The notes: generated by a model from the sequence alone, not told the origin. Shown: positions 35,259 to 46,908, numbered from the stretch's first letter. The stretch is DNA of 64,000 nucleotides from Eunapius fragilis (GCA_963681505.1 OY811973.1:4705568-4769567), one strand, 5' to 3'. Numbers and translations: made by a program.

Positions 35259-35999
35259 ACACACACACACACTCACATCACTAAGGCCATCGACTGGTGC
35301 CGAGACTTCGTAGGCACAGGCAGTAAAGGTTGTGAGCATGTGCATCATAATGGAGCGCCGCCAGATTGGCTCCATGTCTGGGCCTGGGAATCCGGGAGGA
35401 GAACAGGCAGTTAAAGTATTACAGCTCTTTATTATAAGTAGTTATTAAGGTGATCACAATTCCAAGATACGTACTTAGTCTCAGTGATATCTTGGATGTT
35501 GTCTTAAGGTGCATTTTGTAGACATACTAGAAACACAATGGTTACATGGGATGGTTACATGGGACGGTTACATGGGATGGTTACATGGGATGGTTAAGAC
35601 ATGGCAGGGGGAGTGGCCACCTTTCAATGCTGCCATTCAAAGATTAGGCCACAATGTTCACAAAGAGGATGAACTGTTAGTGGATACTAAAGGCAATTCA
35701 ATGCCACCCCCTCCCTCTACCCTCATAGACACCCAGCAAATCAACAACCACAGAGAATGTAAGCAACATCATTAGGCACACAAAATTCCAAACAACACAC
35801 TTATACACATGCATATACACACACATTCACACACACACCCATACATACCTATCTGGTGTACTTGCTGCACTTGTTTCAGTTAGAACCGGTGGAGTGAGAG
35901 GAATGGATGGGACTGATGATGATGGAGGGGGAGGAGGAGGAGGGGGTGCAAGGGGAGCCACCTTCAGGGTCGCCAAGAGCCAGCCCGGGCCCGGGGCAA
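33690..35999 (-). CDS. SPOC-domain protein (PHF3/DIDO/SPOCD1-like), 3' part
   Basis: Minus-strand exons: about 35999-35850 (Pro-rich linker ending near ETSAAST), 35383-35277 (EPIWRRSIMMHMLTTFTA, PVDGLSD), 35096-35029 (GRIAHVQVWDYLEKLQKS), 34706-34514 (MLQYLVSKHRCGVV, IKDFYLMPL, LLPLRGPG) and 34273 onward (MLLAIMVR, then a basic Ser/Pro tail). Together they form a whole SPOC domain, which in this family binds phosphorylated RNA polymerase II tails in the nucleus. The phases of the last three junctions agree; the 35277/35096 junction and the tail after 33966 do not, so an exon is missing or bases are lost. PHD and TFIIS-like exons expected upstream are absent, and the gene is cut off by the right arm. 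Confidence 0.75.
34382..35010. repeat. GT and CA microsatellites in SPOC gene introns
   Basis: GT-rich at 34382-34500 and CA-rich at 34753-35010, both in introns of the SPOC gene. Long Cys/Val or His/Thr open frames over them are repeat artefacts. Confidence 0.9.
35207..35276. repeat. CA microsatellite beside SPOC exon
   Basis: About 30 CA units directly next to the splice donor of the SPOC exon at 35277. Confidence 0.9.
35536..35597. repeat. 13-bp repeat GGTTACATGGGAT
   Basis: Four to five tandem copies in a SPOC gene intron. Confidence 0.8.
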
Positions 36000-36059
36000 A
36001 TTTTTTCTCGGGCCCCTAGCCTAATGAATTTCATCAATCTCATTAAATCTTTAAACGCA

Positions 36060-36300
36060 AACCAGAGGCGGATCCGGGGGGGGGGTTTGGGGGTTGCAAC
36101 CCCCCCCCCCCTTTTATATAAAAGTACCGCCCCCTCTTCTGCTAAACAGCCCCCCCACTTTTCGTATCGCGGACAGCCCCCCTTCCCCCGCTTGTTGAAT
36201 CGGGCCAGAAGCGGGCAGCACCCCTCCCCCCTCCCCGCTTTTCGTGTCGGGCCTAAAGTGGACAGCACCCCCCCCCCCCCCCCCCCAAGTTTTTCGTATC
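36060..36300. repeat. GGCGGATCCGGGGG terminus and poly-C tracts
   Basis: CAGAGGCGGATCCGGGGG at 36063 resembles the terminal sequence of hAT-like elements. It is followed by C-runs at 36100 and 36268 and by reiterated TTTTCGTATCG..GGCC blocks. The other element end was not located. Confidence 0.4.
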
Positions 36301-36512
36301 GGACCTGAAGCGGACATGGGTGTATCGCGGGTCTCAACCCCTGCAAACCCATGTGTATTCTGCCCTTTGACCCCTTCAGCACGCATTGCCTTTTCCCTTC
36401 TTTTCTGGGCGCCTGATTTGTGATGGTAGCTTATTCTTGCCGCTCGTTAAACAGAAAGTGTAATCCAAGACGCTGATTGGTTACAACGATCTGGGCCCCG
36501 AAACTCACAGGA

Positions 36513-36750
36513 AAAATTTGCGGTAAATCATTAATACGATTCTACAATTGATTCACGGGAACGAAATCATTTGCAAAATCGGATTTGATTTATAAGCTAA
36601 ATCAAATAGAAAATCACGTCGTAATCAAGAGATAATCGTTAGACGATATTGCGATTGATTTTTGTCATCAAATCAATCGTAAAATCATATATATAATTTG
36701 TATCATGATTGTTTTGAAATCATGTACAAATCAATGGAAATCTAACAAGC
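36513..36750. repeat. AATCA/TGATT-rich array, copy 2
   Basis: Dense alternating AAATCA and TGATTT motifs, like 23110-23400, ending directly at the right arm of the palindrome. Confidence 0.55.
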
Positions 36751-38588
36751 GATTACCGTACTGACAAGACGTTTTGGCGGCGACTATTTGGCGGAAGGCT
36801 CCGCCAACTGTGCCGCCATAAACTTAATATTAAATTTTTTCCGCCAACATGTTATCAGCGGATCCACGGCGTCGCGGAAGGGGGCGGGGGGAGGGACATT
36901 ACGCACATAATTGTACATGTATAAGTATCCCTAGACCTATGGCTCTCTTGCCCTGCTAAATGATTACCGTACATGTAAATGTACAATGCACAGACATACG
37001 GCGCCTGTAGTGTTCATACCGGTACTACTATATACCCGGTAGCGGGTCGGCCATACGAAATAATTCCTTTCTTCTCTTCAACCAAGGATTATTAACTATT
37101 ACATGGATTGGAATCCGCTGTACAATCGCGTGAAATTATTTGTCACCATCCTCGTTTCGCCTCGTACGCAGACCGTACAAGTGACAGTTTTTGTTGTAAG
37201 TTATATCGTGTTTTGTTGCAATGCATCTGTATAATTTAAAATGGTTCTTTGCTTTAAATGTACGCCAGTAATCGTTAATTTGTGATCAAATACCTCCGAG
37301 GACGTTATTTGCACAAAAGGGGGCGGAATAACGCGGGAAACCACATTATCATTGGCTCGCATAGCCTTTGTGTCAGGCTACTTCGCATCGCGTACGCACT
37401 AGAGCTTCGATCTGACTGAATTTCAACAGAGCGCACCAACGCCCACTGGGAGATGTACTTTTGCAGAAAGAGCTAGCAAGCTTTCGTGACCTATCGCATG
37501 TAAACAAAAATTGAAGTGGTGTGGATTGTGTCAGGCTAGCTGCATTCCCTTACACATGTAGCTTTATAAAATAACGCTGTACATTCACGAATGGTTTCTT
37601 CACTGGGAGATTATGTTTTGGACTGTTTATATACTTTTTTACGTATGTTATGAAATTAGTAAGTGTTACATTTATTTGGGTACCTTAATTAGCTATAGAG
37701 AAATAAATGCCGAAAGTAAAAAAGAGCAGGCGTCGTTTCCACGATCATCGCAAGAATATGTTTAGGAGAACTTCAAAAGGGTATTTCTTGGATGAATTGC
37801 GAAAAGATATAAAGAGCTGTCCTACATCAATCAACGTTGGATGGGTAGCTAATACGGATATCCCTGAAATTATTCAGCTATAGACCTTATTCCTGCGGCA
37901 CAATGAATAAATTAAAACATGTGACAGCCAAGTGGCGATGGTAGTTTACGGTGATATACTGAGGAGACATAGACGACCAACAAAGAAAACTTACGAAACA
38001 AAGCCAGAAGAGCGACCATTACCACTATCGCCGTTTAGAAGGATCCAGGGATAGAAGAGTAAGTCTCCTGCGACGTATTGAAGAGGTGGCAAGCGTTTTA
38101 CCCCAATATTCAATGGGCCGTGTAGCGATGGTAAATCTGTGCGCTCATCTGTAGGCCCATAGTTTTGCACAGCAGGATGAAACAACATTTAAATAGTAGG
38201 TTGATGATTTCTCTAACTGAATATATACTTTAGCACGTGCAAAACATATCGCTGGCAGATTTATAGAAAATACAAGACGAAATAAGCGTAACCAAAGGTG
38301 CATATTTGTGCGCTCATTCTTGATGACGCCCAGTATCAGTTGTTGCATATTTATATAGTTCCATATTCTTAGATGTTTTTACTGACTGAATATGCTAATA
38401 GCAGCTCTGTAGCCTTTTAAACTCGTCCTGAAGGTGGTCATAAAGTTTATAAGAAATCAATTAATTGTAATTGTAAGTAGTTCTTTCAACTGTGTAAAAG
38501 AGTTCGAGAAATATACTTAATCTACTTACCAGTATACTTTTAACGTTGACACTAAGCTCACATATATTGGCTTTTTTACAGGTGGACA

Positions 38589-38915
38589 ATGCCACCAAGA
38601 AAGCCAAAAAAATCTAGATGGTGTAGGGTCAAGAATGAAAGGAATACATCCCATCCTCAAGTGCCAGCAATTCCAAATAGTTTTCCTACTTTGGAACCAG
38701 CTGTGTCAGAACATGGTGGTGTACTGATGCCTAACATACCCATCATGTGTGATGATGTAGTGAGAAGAAATGATGTAGGTGTTCAGACAATCAGTGATTG
38801 GTGCAACACTGAATCCATCCCCAGTGGTGTGGATGTTAGCATACAGACAGAAAGCCATTGTGTGTGCAGATGTGATAGTCATGGGGTGCATCATGTTAGC
38901 AACACTGTGATGTGA
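38589..38915 (+). pseudogene. Possible 5' remnant of the ISL2EU transposase gene
   Basis: A 108-codon + frame follows a plausible acceptor (ttttttacag at about 38581). It has a basic start (PPRKPKKSRWCRVKNERN), then Asp/Val/Thr-rich sequence and a CVCRCD..GVHH cluster. There is no catalytic domain. Position and direction match the transposase gene of the element at 1-5.8 kb, so this is probably its N-terminal linker, cut by the internal deletion. Confidence 0.4.
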
Positions 38916-38961
38916 ACTTCATAACATATGCTCCTTACCAGTGAAATAGAGGGATTTAGAG

Positions 38962-39876
38962 TCACATCTTAATCTTTGAAGCTGTAATTCTTCCAGCCCG
39001 ATATCTGTGCCACAATTTTGACTTACTTCGCTCTCTTGTGTTTTCTTCTATGCATTGTGCTTGAATTTGTTCATTTGTAACAACAAGGGATTGAAAAAGT
39101 ATATGAGACTCTAAAATAAGATCATTTAATGCATGAGATATACATTCTGGTTTATAATAGCTAGACATTAGGGGAGGCAGCCGTGATGACTGGGAAGTAG
39201 GGTTACAGCTGTCACAATATCCTGGTACAATAGACAGAATAGCTGCTTTTGGATTAACTTCATGTAGATCCTTGAAGAACGCAGCTAATTCTGCATCATT
39301 GGGTGCAGTAGCATTGACAGGTGAACAACTAACAGGATGAAGTGGAATCTTCATAGGGCTTTCAAACTGGATGTCACAGTTTTTTGAAAAAGACATCTAA
39401 AAAAGTATATATGCATGGTAGGCGTACAATTCAGGACATGCAACTTACATCAGGGTTTTGAGATGGAACAATCCAGCTGCATCTTTCTGAAGTACACGAT
39501 GTGTTCTTTACCATATCTGCTTTAGCCATTGTGGAGTACAGCAATGCAGTGATGTGTGAGCAAGCCTCTCCTGCACCCGCCATGCAATTGCAGTGTGCAC
39601 AAACAACAGTGCCACTATAACGCACTCCAACCCAGGGTACAAGTGGTCCAGGATCGCTCATGCTTGACCAATACAGGTGTGATGCAATGAATGCATGCAG
39701 TCCGGCCACGACTCAGGGCTTCCAATCCAAACATCCGGAGCGGTAAGATATGGATCCATATCTAAGTGTAGCATATCCAGTTTCTCTCTGTATCTCCGTT
39801 TGCCTACTGAGTCCAATTGCCGATAAAACTGAGAATTTGTACAAGTTGTTGAGTTGAGGGTTGAGTTAGAAGCCAT
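38962..39876 (-). pseudogene. SWIM/YqaJ-type protein, N-terminal remnant
   Basis: Minus-strand segments give a start at 39876, a SWIM finger CNCMAGAGEACSH (about 39600-39550), and the N-terminal part of a YqaJ-type domain ending in RAGRITASKIKM at 38962. The frame shifts near 39715. The nuclease core (LGA..DG, EIK, QVQGQ), which is present in the homologue at 3691-5768, has been deleted. Confidence 0.7.
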
Positions 39877-41635
39877 TTTGCGAATACGTAACGCCCCTTT
39901 TCTGCGGTGCTTTTTGTAATAACATCACATGACTAGCACATGATAATTTATTCATTGTGCCGCAGGAATAAGGTCTATCTTACTTGTGCTCTGGAATGTC
40001 TCATCCACCATTCGTAAGCAAGTACCTTACTATCTACTCTGACAGTTAACAACCTTATCGCCTCTGGCCCTTTCAACGATGCCTTAATGATACTATCCCC
40101 AGTTACAAGTCGGATACTTTCTTTAACTATCTGTATGCTGCTTGCCTCGTCAATCGTTGGGTTAGGCGCTCCATTACTCGCATTTGCCATACTACGTGGT
40201 ACCGAACTCTGGATGAAACGGGGATGGAGAGGGTTAAATGCCACGGATTCCAATCCATGTAATAGTTAATAATCCTTGCTTCAACTGATACCAGTACACG
40301 TCCCCGACGGCTGACCCGTGCACCCAGTCGATTCAAGGACGGTGCATCTGAATCAGAATCCGATTCAGATCTTTCTGATGCTGAGGTTGACGACGAACTT
40401 CACTCCAATGGGATGCTTCAGAGGATGAGGAGGAGGATGCAGCCCTGGCTGCCGCTTTTGCGGAGGCAGCAGGTGCTCTTCGGCCTATTCAGTCTAAATA
40501 GAAGTATGATCAACAGCTACGCTAACATTCATCATTTCATTTCCGCCAATTATAAATCGCCATAAATTTAAAGATTCTGAGACTTCCGCCAATTACAAAT
40601 CGCCAGTTAGTTAAAATAAATAGTTTTGGCTCCGCCAAATAGTTCTCTCCGCCATTACGTCTTGTCAGTACGGTAAGTCATTTCTAAGTTGCTTTTGAAA
40701 CCCCACTCTGAGCAGAACAAATACAGTGTGTACGAGGCTTCTTGTCAAATGAATGTAACGCGCATGCGTAGACTCTTTAAAGCCGCATGCATATATGGCG
40801 TCATCGTCGGGAAATCTACTGCAACTATAACCGTACGTTCCTATCATCCAGAAGAAATATCTTAGGTGGGTCTTCAAGTAAATTGAGGGACTAGTGGCTA
40901 ATTCCCAAGTCTCTCCTCTAACAGGTCCCCGAGAAACGATGAAGTCATGTCGTCACAGCAGAACCTACATGTATATCGATACTAGTACGATGATGACGAA
41001 GAAGACCGCGCCAAACCCTAGGTCCTAGGCAGCATGGCGATGCTGTTTGCACGGTCCGTTACACTACTGCAGGAGGTTGCGAAACTACAGATCCAAAACT
41101 GTCTCAAAGCGATGCTGTAAGACCAACTCGAGGGAAAAGGACATCACTTTCTGTACAGGTACAGTAACGTTATATCGGCTTTTTTTTTCCTACTGAGGAG
41201 AATCCAGCTGAAGTCTCGAAGCGTAAGCAGTGATCATCACCTTTTTTTTCTCGATCAAATTTAGAGACGTCATAAAAACTAGCAAAGGCAGAGCGGGTAA
41301 GAGATTGCGTTTTCATTCACACTTGCTGTTTATCAGTGTCTGTTGTCAGAATTGATAAATTATACGAAGAGCGGAGATAGAGAAGTAGCGGATTGCTTTG
41401 GAGTATAAGGTAATGACTTCGTTTGTTTTAACCCTGTATATTCCCTGCAGCTAGACAAGGAAACTTCAGATTCAGCTGAGCTTGTCAAGCAATCCCGCCG
41501 TCAGTGTAGGCCTCTGTTTGCATTTGTATCGTATGGATGCTCTATTTTGCTGTAGCTATATGGACTATGGTGACAGTACAGGGAAGCAGTTTGAAGCCTA
41601 CGCTCAACTACTGCCGCGCGTTTCGTTAGAAGAGG

Positions 41636-44110
41636 TTGCAATGGATTTCTGAGCAACTCGTGGCAACGGCGGGTTGGAGGGCCACTACTGGAGTATCTCC
41701 TTCCTGGATGGCTGGAGAGCTTGAACGTTGTCTATTGATTGTATTGCTTTATTTAATATTGATAATAATTTTAATACTAATCAAGCCAGTATACAACGAA
41801 CATAATCGGGTAGCGTACCCAATACAGTATACGGTCAACGTAGGTACAGTGTAGTATCCGGAGACATTAATTAGAGAATCCTCCATAAGCGCACGTGATA
41901 CATTTGAGGATACTCGAAATATACGCAGTGCGAAATTGGTTCTATACGCAAAATATACCAGTGGGATATTTCGCGTATACGCACGCGTATATTCATGCGT
42001 ATACTCGAAATATACGCAAAATATACAATAGCGTATATCCTATTTTTTGCACAGTGATTTATACATCTGGGGTTTGGTTTGATGGAAAGGTTAATAGTCT
42101 GATATAAAGGGGCATCACTTGAGCACATGGACATGTTATAGGAATGTTAGAGACTGGGGATATACCAGGAACATTATTTAAAAAATCAACAGGTGTCAAA
42201 TTGCACAACTAACCCAGCCAAGTGGGTCAGTTGGAGCCACATGCTGTCTTAAGCCAAATTTTGGTGCGTATGCTAGCATGGGTAGGCCTAGGCCTTCTTG
42301 TGTCTTGTCCAATTGCTAGGTACTGTCAAATTATGATCAAAGCAAATTCATACATTACATTGCAATTCATGACACCTCACTAACGAGAGTCCTTGGCAAG
42401 TGTTTTAACATGATTCACAACTCCATTTTACAAACAAAAAAAAAAAAAAAAACAGAATGCTGCCACTGAGATTGCTGCATAGCCAAATAAGCCCAGCTCA
42501 CTATTTCTGTTAGATGAGTTTAAAAAAACATTGTTTTAATACCATATAAGATCACAGTTAAAGTGTAAGGCTCAACTAACCCCTTTGCAAATGGCTCAAC
42601 TAACCACTTCTCCACTAAGGCCATTCAAACTCAATTAGCTGTTTCTCGGCCCAAAAGGTATTACGTATATACTTTGCCAAAATAAAGCTGATTTGAATGT
42701 AGCAGTTTATAGAGTCCGGTGGTGTATTTGGCAAGAGAAGCATCATCAAATGTTGGCGCCCTGATGGAGACCTTGCATGCACGGAAGTGAATTTAGTGGC
42801 GAAACGGTCGCAATCCCATCAGACGATACGTCCGTGCATTAAGGGCACACAGTTCCTTTAGATGCTCCAATCACTTTGCTTGAGACTTATGGCTGTCACT
42901 ACGTCATGAACGTCATCACCAGCACACAAGCACAGCAGTAGCCGCCAAATGCACTCGAAATATTAATGCAGAATGCTGAGGTATGGCAGAAGTTTTTATT
43001 TGTAACTGAAGGCATAACGGAGATACAAAGGCAGTATGCTGTTGCGTGTTCGTCTCCTATGCTTCATGTGTCAATTAGATGACAAAACGCACAAACAACG
43101 TTGTCAAGAGGCAACGAATTGAACCGAGCAGTGTGTATGTGTTAATTATTATTTATCTCTCTACCTACCGACTGAATTTTATTATACGTTTGCCCGAGAA
43201 ACAACTAATTAAGTTTGAATGACCTATTAAGAGCAAAGTTAACCTTTAATCTCCAAGCAGCGGTCCTAGATCTAGACCGCTACGGTTCTAGATCTAGGAC
43301 CACCATATTACATCTTCGAAATTAATAGAAATAATCATTGTTTTTTCTAACTTAATATTTTATTATGGTCTCCAATATTATTTGGATAAGTATTACTTCA
43401 GAAGAAATCATTATAACAATTCGTTTATTGTCTTATATTACTGCATCAGAGTGAGTTTATTGCAAAAATTGGTGAAAAAAGTGATGAAAGTTAATGGGTT
43501 TCTGATTTTGCTTGTAACTTCTGTCATTTCTCACCTATGAAAATACGAAAATAGGTATCTGCCAATACCAGCACCATAAATGATTTGCATGCACTTCGTG
43601 TATACGCGTTAGTTTAATGATATCAAAACAATTAGCTGTTAATCAGATGTAATATAATGTTATCCAATGTTGTTAGTGGGTAACATATTGTGAGGTGTAT
43701 TTTTAATACTGATAGACAAAGCAAATTTGGAAAACTGTGGTACTATTGTGTTTGTAGCAACATTGCTGCAACCAACACATAGAAGCATTTCAATTTGCAG
43801 GTTGTGCACCCAAATAAAGTTGATGTAGTTTTCATCTGAAGGAAAATCATATTGATCCTGCTCCGGGGGAATCAACCACACATTCCCTGGCCAATTCTCC
43901 TTAGATACCCAGCAGCATATTAATAATTACTTAAACCTGGTGTATCATGCAATGATAGGCATGGCAACAACATTGGGGCAAATCAATGGTGAATTCATCA
44001 AATCATTGTGGACATTACACAACCTTCTGAAGCTCTGAAACTGAGTAAATTTGAGCAAAGGACTTGCACGAAATATCTTGAAAAAGATGGCACGACACGC
44101 ATGATGCCAT
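41636..44110. other. Outer part of right arm, no supported gene
   Basis: Mirror of 28400-30880. It holds the TATACGC cluster (mirror of 30465-30610), the MITE-like element and the hairpin. The open frames duplicate exactly those in the left arm and lack domain likeness. Confidence 0.5.
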
Positions 44111-44405
44111 AATTGATGTAGTTAGACTAAACTTGAACAGTTCCTTCTTCGAATAAACAAGTCAGACATAGACCACTTTTCGGTTGTACAGCCAATACCC
44201 ATGTAAACAGCCCTTTTGTGTAGAGACATTCAATGCACCTGACTCTCTATATAATAATGTTATCCCGTGCATGCATGCATAGCGGCAGCACAGAGTATCT
44301 GCTGCACTATGCCACTTCCCACTTCCTACTACAACTGCAGCAATACCATGCCCTTTCCCCTAACTAGTCCGGCTGTAGTGGTCATTCTCCCTAAACGTAA
44401 CAAGA

Positions 44406-44914
44406 TCATGCGAAAGTAATTCCATATCGCATGCACCACGCCCCCCCCCCCCCCCCCCCCCCCCCTCCGTTTATACAAACCTGTTCCCTTTGATCGCTTC
44501 TCTTGTTTCTCCTCATTACTGCTGAGGACGCTGTAGCTTCCTTGACTAGTAGAGGCCTCTGAACAACCTTATTCAGCATTCTCACCAAGGCGGTCACAAC
44601 TCTTCTGCTTATTGTACCGCCTGACTTGATCTCTCCAACAAAGCCGTCTTTATAAACGCCCTCGGCTTTTTCCTCTGTGGTCGTGTCGTTTGACAATGCC
44701 ACTTAAAGTTAATCCGACACTTATGACATGCTCCTACGACATGCACAACACTTCTAGAACAAATCAGATTACTTTTAATTTTCCCTACAACAGCCTCATC
44801 GACGGCAAAGTTGTCGCGGTAATGCCCGCAAATTGATGGGTGCCAACGTTTGGATGCTTTTATCTCGTGACACAAGATAAACCATAATGGAAAAAAACCA
44901 TTTCTAAGTAGCAT
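44406..44914 (-). other. Uncertain minus-strand open frames
   Basis: Two overlapping frames: one has an amphipathic Lys/Arg/Val-rich segment (GTISRRVVTALVRMLNKVV), the other a CHKC..HC cluster. No splice sites or family were recognised. The 3' end meets a poly-C run (44442-44465). Confidence 0.2.
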
Positions 44915-45546
44915 GGACCTATCTAGATAAGACAGAGCTGTTTCAGAATTTTAAAAACAGGCGTTCCTTATTTTCAGCAGCTTAGTTAGTCGTCCTAGAT
45001 CTAGGACGGTTGGAGATTAAATTAAGGTTAATGGAAGTTAAGTATGTATTTCAAAAAACGTAATTGTAGCTGCATAGTTGTACTTTTAAACACCCAAGAC
45101 TGATTGTAGAAATAATGTTAGCACAAACCATAAAACACAATTTCACAATGTATATATGATAATCAATTTTTAAAATTTTTAAATTAATTTACAATGTAAT
45201 GAATGCTAATATAAAATTTATATATATAAAAAACAGTTAATGTCAATAATGTTAGTATATATTTGAAAGAGAATACATGAATTTAAAAAATAAGCACTAC
45301 AAATAACTAAAAATTACAGCAGGTGTTTGGTGAGACACATCTGGCCAAAATTACCCTGGCATTCTGCCTCATGTAGGTGAGGCTGAGGCAACTGTAGATG
45401 TTTGATATAACCCCATTTTGAGGTCGACATAGTGTTAGCATAACTATGTTTCTTTGTAAGGTGTTTCTAGATTTAAAAAAAATTATATCGTGCAATATTC
45501 CATTATATGAGAAGAACTGGGGGCAAACTTAAGCGTCTAGAACAAG

Positions 45547-45550
<4 letters not shown>

Positions 45551-45577
<27 letters not shown>

Positions 45578-45691
45578 ACCCTCTACGCCACAAAGATAGT
45601 TGATTTGCCAATAAGTATATCAATACACAGCTTTGGAGTACACATATTCCTTATAGAAAGTTATTTTCACCCCCCCCCCCCCCCCCCCCCC
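45551..45691. repeat. Poly-C tracts
   Basis: Runs of about 27 and 20 C at 45551 and 45671, in AT-rich sequence without genes (44950-45900). Confidence 0.9.
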
Positions 45692-45907
45692 ATTGTGGTC
45701 TGGGCAGAGCCCCAGCTCAAAAATGCATGCATTCCAATGTTATTATCAGTGTATCAAAACTGTCATGCACATACCAACACAAAGCCACTCATGCCACTAA
45801 TCTCAAAAGTAGGAATAGTGCATGATATAATTAAAAATCCCACTAATCTCAAAAATAGGAATAATGTTTACAAGGACTGTTTGTAGAATGTGTTCGATGT
45901 TGTATGT

Positions 45908-46054
45908 GGCTGGGCAGTGCTAGTTAGAGATTTTTTCCCAAATGTATGGTGGATTTTTTCCTATTAGAGGTTTTTACACTGGGATTTTTCCATAAGGAGA
46001 TGTGGGCTCATCTCCTTTAATATATAGGTGTATGTTTGAGCCCCCTGCCCAGCC
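45908..46054. mobile_element. Small MITE-like element, ~147 bp
   Basis: The ends GGCTGGGCAG and CTGCCCAGCC are perfect inverse copies. The interior is AT-rich with TTTTTTCC repeats and non-coding. Confidence 0.45.
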
Positions 46055-46059
46055 TTGTG

Positions 46060-46900
46060 TTTTGTGTGATTGTGTATTGTGTTGGGGTGTTGTGGAGGAT
46101 TTTAGTGTTGGATTGTGTTCATTCGATGTTGCATTGGTCCATGTACATGTATGTATCAGGTGCTATTATTAAGTTGGCATGCAGAGACAATGCTGCACCA
46201 ATTGTCATGTGATCTGTGAGGGGATATGTACCATGGAAGGCATGTGGCGGGAGCGCACATGCATATGTCTGCCTTTTCATATGTCTGCATGGCATATGTA
46301 TACCACATGTACATTGTGTGGATCTCTCTCTGTGGGCCTATCTGTCAGGTGTGGTGTCAGGTCAGTCTATCTGTCCATACACGCTCTGTTCATGGTGTGA
46401 GTCAGCCTGTACATGGTTTGCATCTACCTGTCTGTACATGTTGTGGGTCTTTCTGTATGTGGTGTGTATTATAATCACATGGAACATGTTTTCTGACTTT
46501 GTGGTACACAGTGGTGTCCCCCTGCATTTGTAGAAGGGGCAGAAATGGCTGAGTAGTGGTCCAGATACCACATCCACATAACAGGTTTAGTTCCTCCATT
46601 GATAAGAGGTCCTTTTGGATGCTTTCATGTAATGCCACCAACCCACACACCCCTCACAAGGAAGGTGGCACCCTTCCATATGTAGGCCCATATAACAAGA
46701 CGTATGGCCTGGTTTTACTTTCTAAAAGCAACAACTCTAATCAAGCCTTTCACCAACATATATTCATAACGCCTCTCCGAAATTACACATCTCACACAGG
46801 CAGGCATACAAATACTGATGAACTCTCCTCCAACATATACATACATGCATAATAATCAGTTGACCACATACATGCACCCAACATATAGTGGAATACTTGC
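46060..46900. other. No supported gene
   Basis: Overlapping open frames in a Cys/His/Tyr-rich, TGTACATG-rich stretch are not convincing. Nothing else was recognised. Confidence 0.3.
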
Positions 46901-46908
46901 AAAACTTT

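Larger units (their letters stand above)
33661..36753. other. Loop of the giant palindrome (3,093 bp)
   Basis: Unique sequence between the two inverted arms. It contains the 3' exons of a SPOC-domain gene on the minus strand, CA/GT microsatellites, poly-C tracts and an AATCA/TGATT array. None of it recurs as an inverted copy. Confidence 0.85.
37882..39976. mobile_element. ISL2EU-type element, internally deleted (2,095 bp)
   Basis: The inverted ends AGACCTTATTCCTGCGGCAC extend about 30 bases. AT on each side (37880-37881, 39977-39978) matches the empty site preserved in the left arm near 32533. AT duplication plus a YqaJ-type gene fits the ISL2EU superfamily. Two genes converge inside but both have lost their 3' parts, so the element depends on another source of enzymes. 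Confidence 0.8.
36756..40673. mobile_element. TA-flanked transposon, right-arm copy (split)
   Basis: Inverted copy of 31838-33658, with TA at both ends (36754-36755, 40674-40675). It includes the nested 1.1-kb element (37083-40278) and, within that, the ISL2EU-type insertion. Confidence 0.75.
36754..44119. repeat. Right arm of giant palindrome (7,366 bp with insertion)
   Basis: Inverted copy of 28399-33660. Position pairs sum to 70,414 on the inner side and 72,511 beyond the ISL2EU insertion. A 7-base shift lies further out, explained at least in part by a poly-T/poly-A tract (30060/42437). Otherwise the arms look almost base-identical by eye. Confidence 0.9.

Noticed and set aside
34389-35276. 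Long open frames in the CA/GT microsatellites (Cys-Val or His-Thr repeats)
   Set aside because: Pure dinucleotide repeat translation in SPOC gene introns, no start context or domain.
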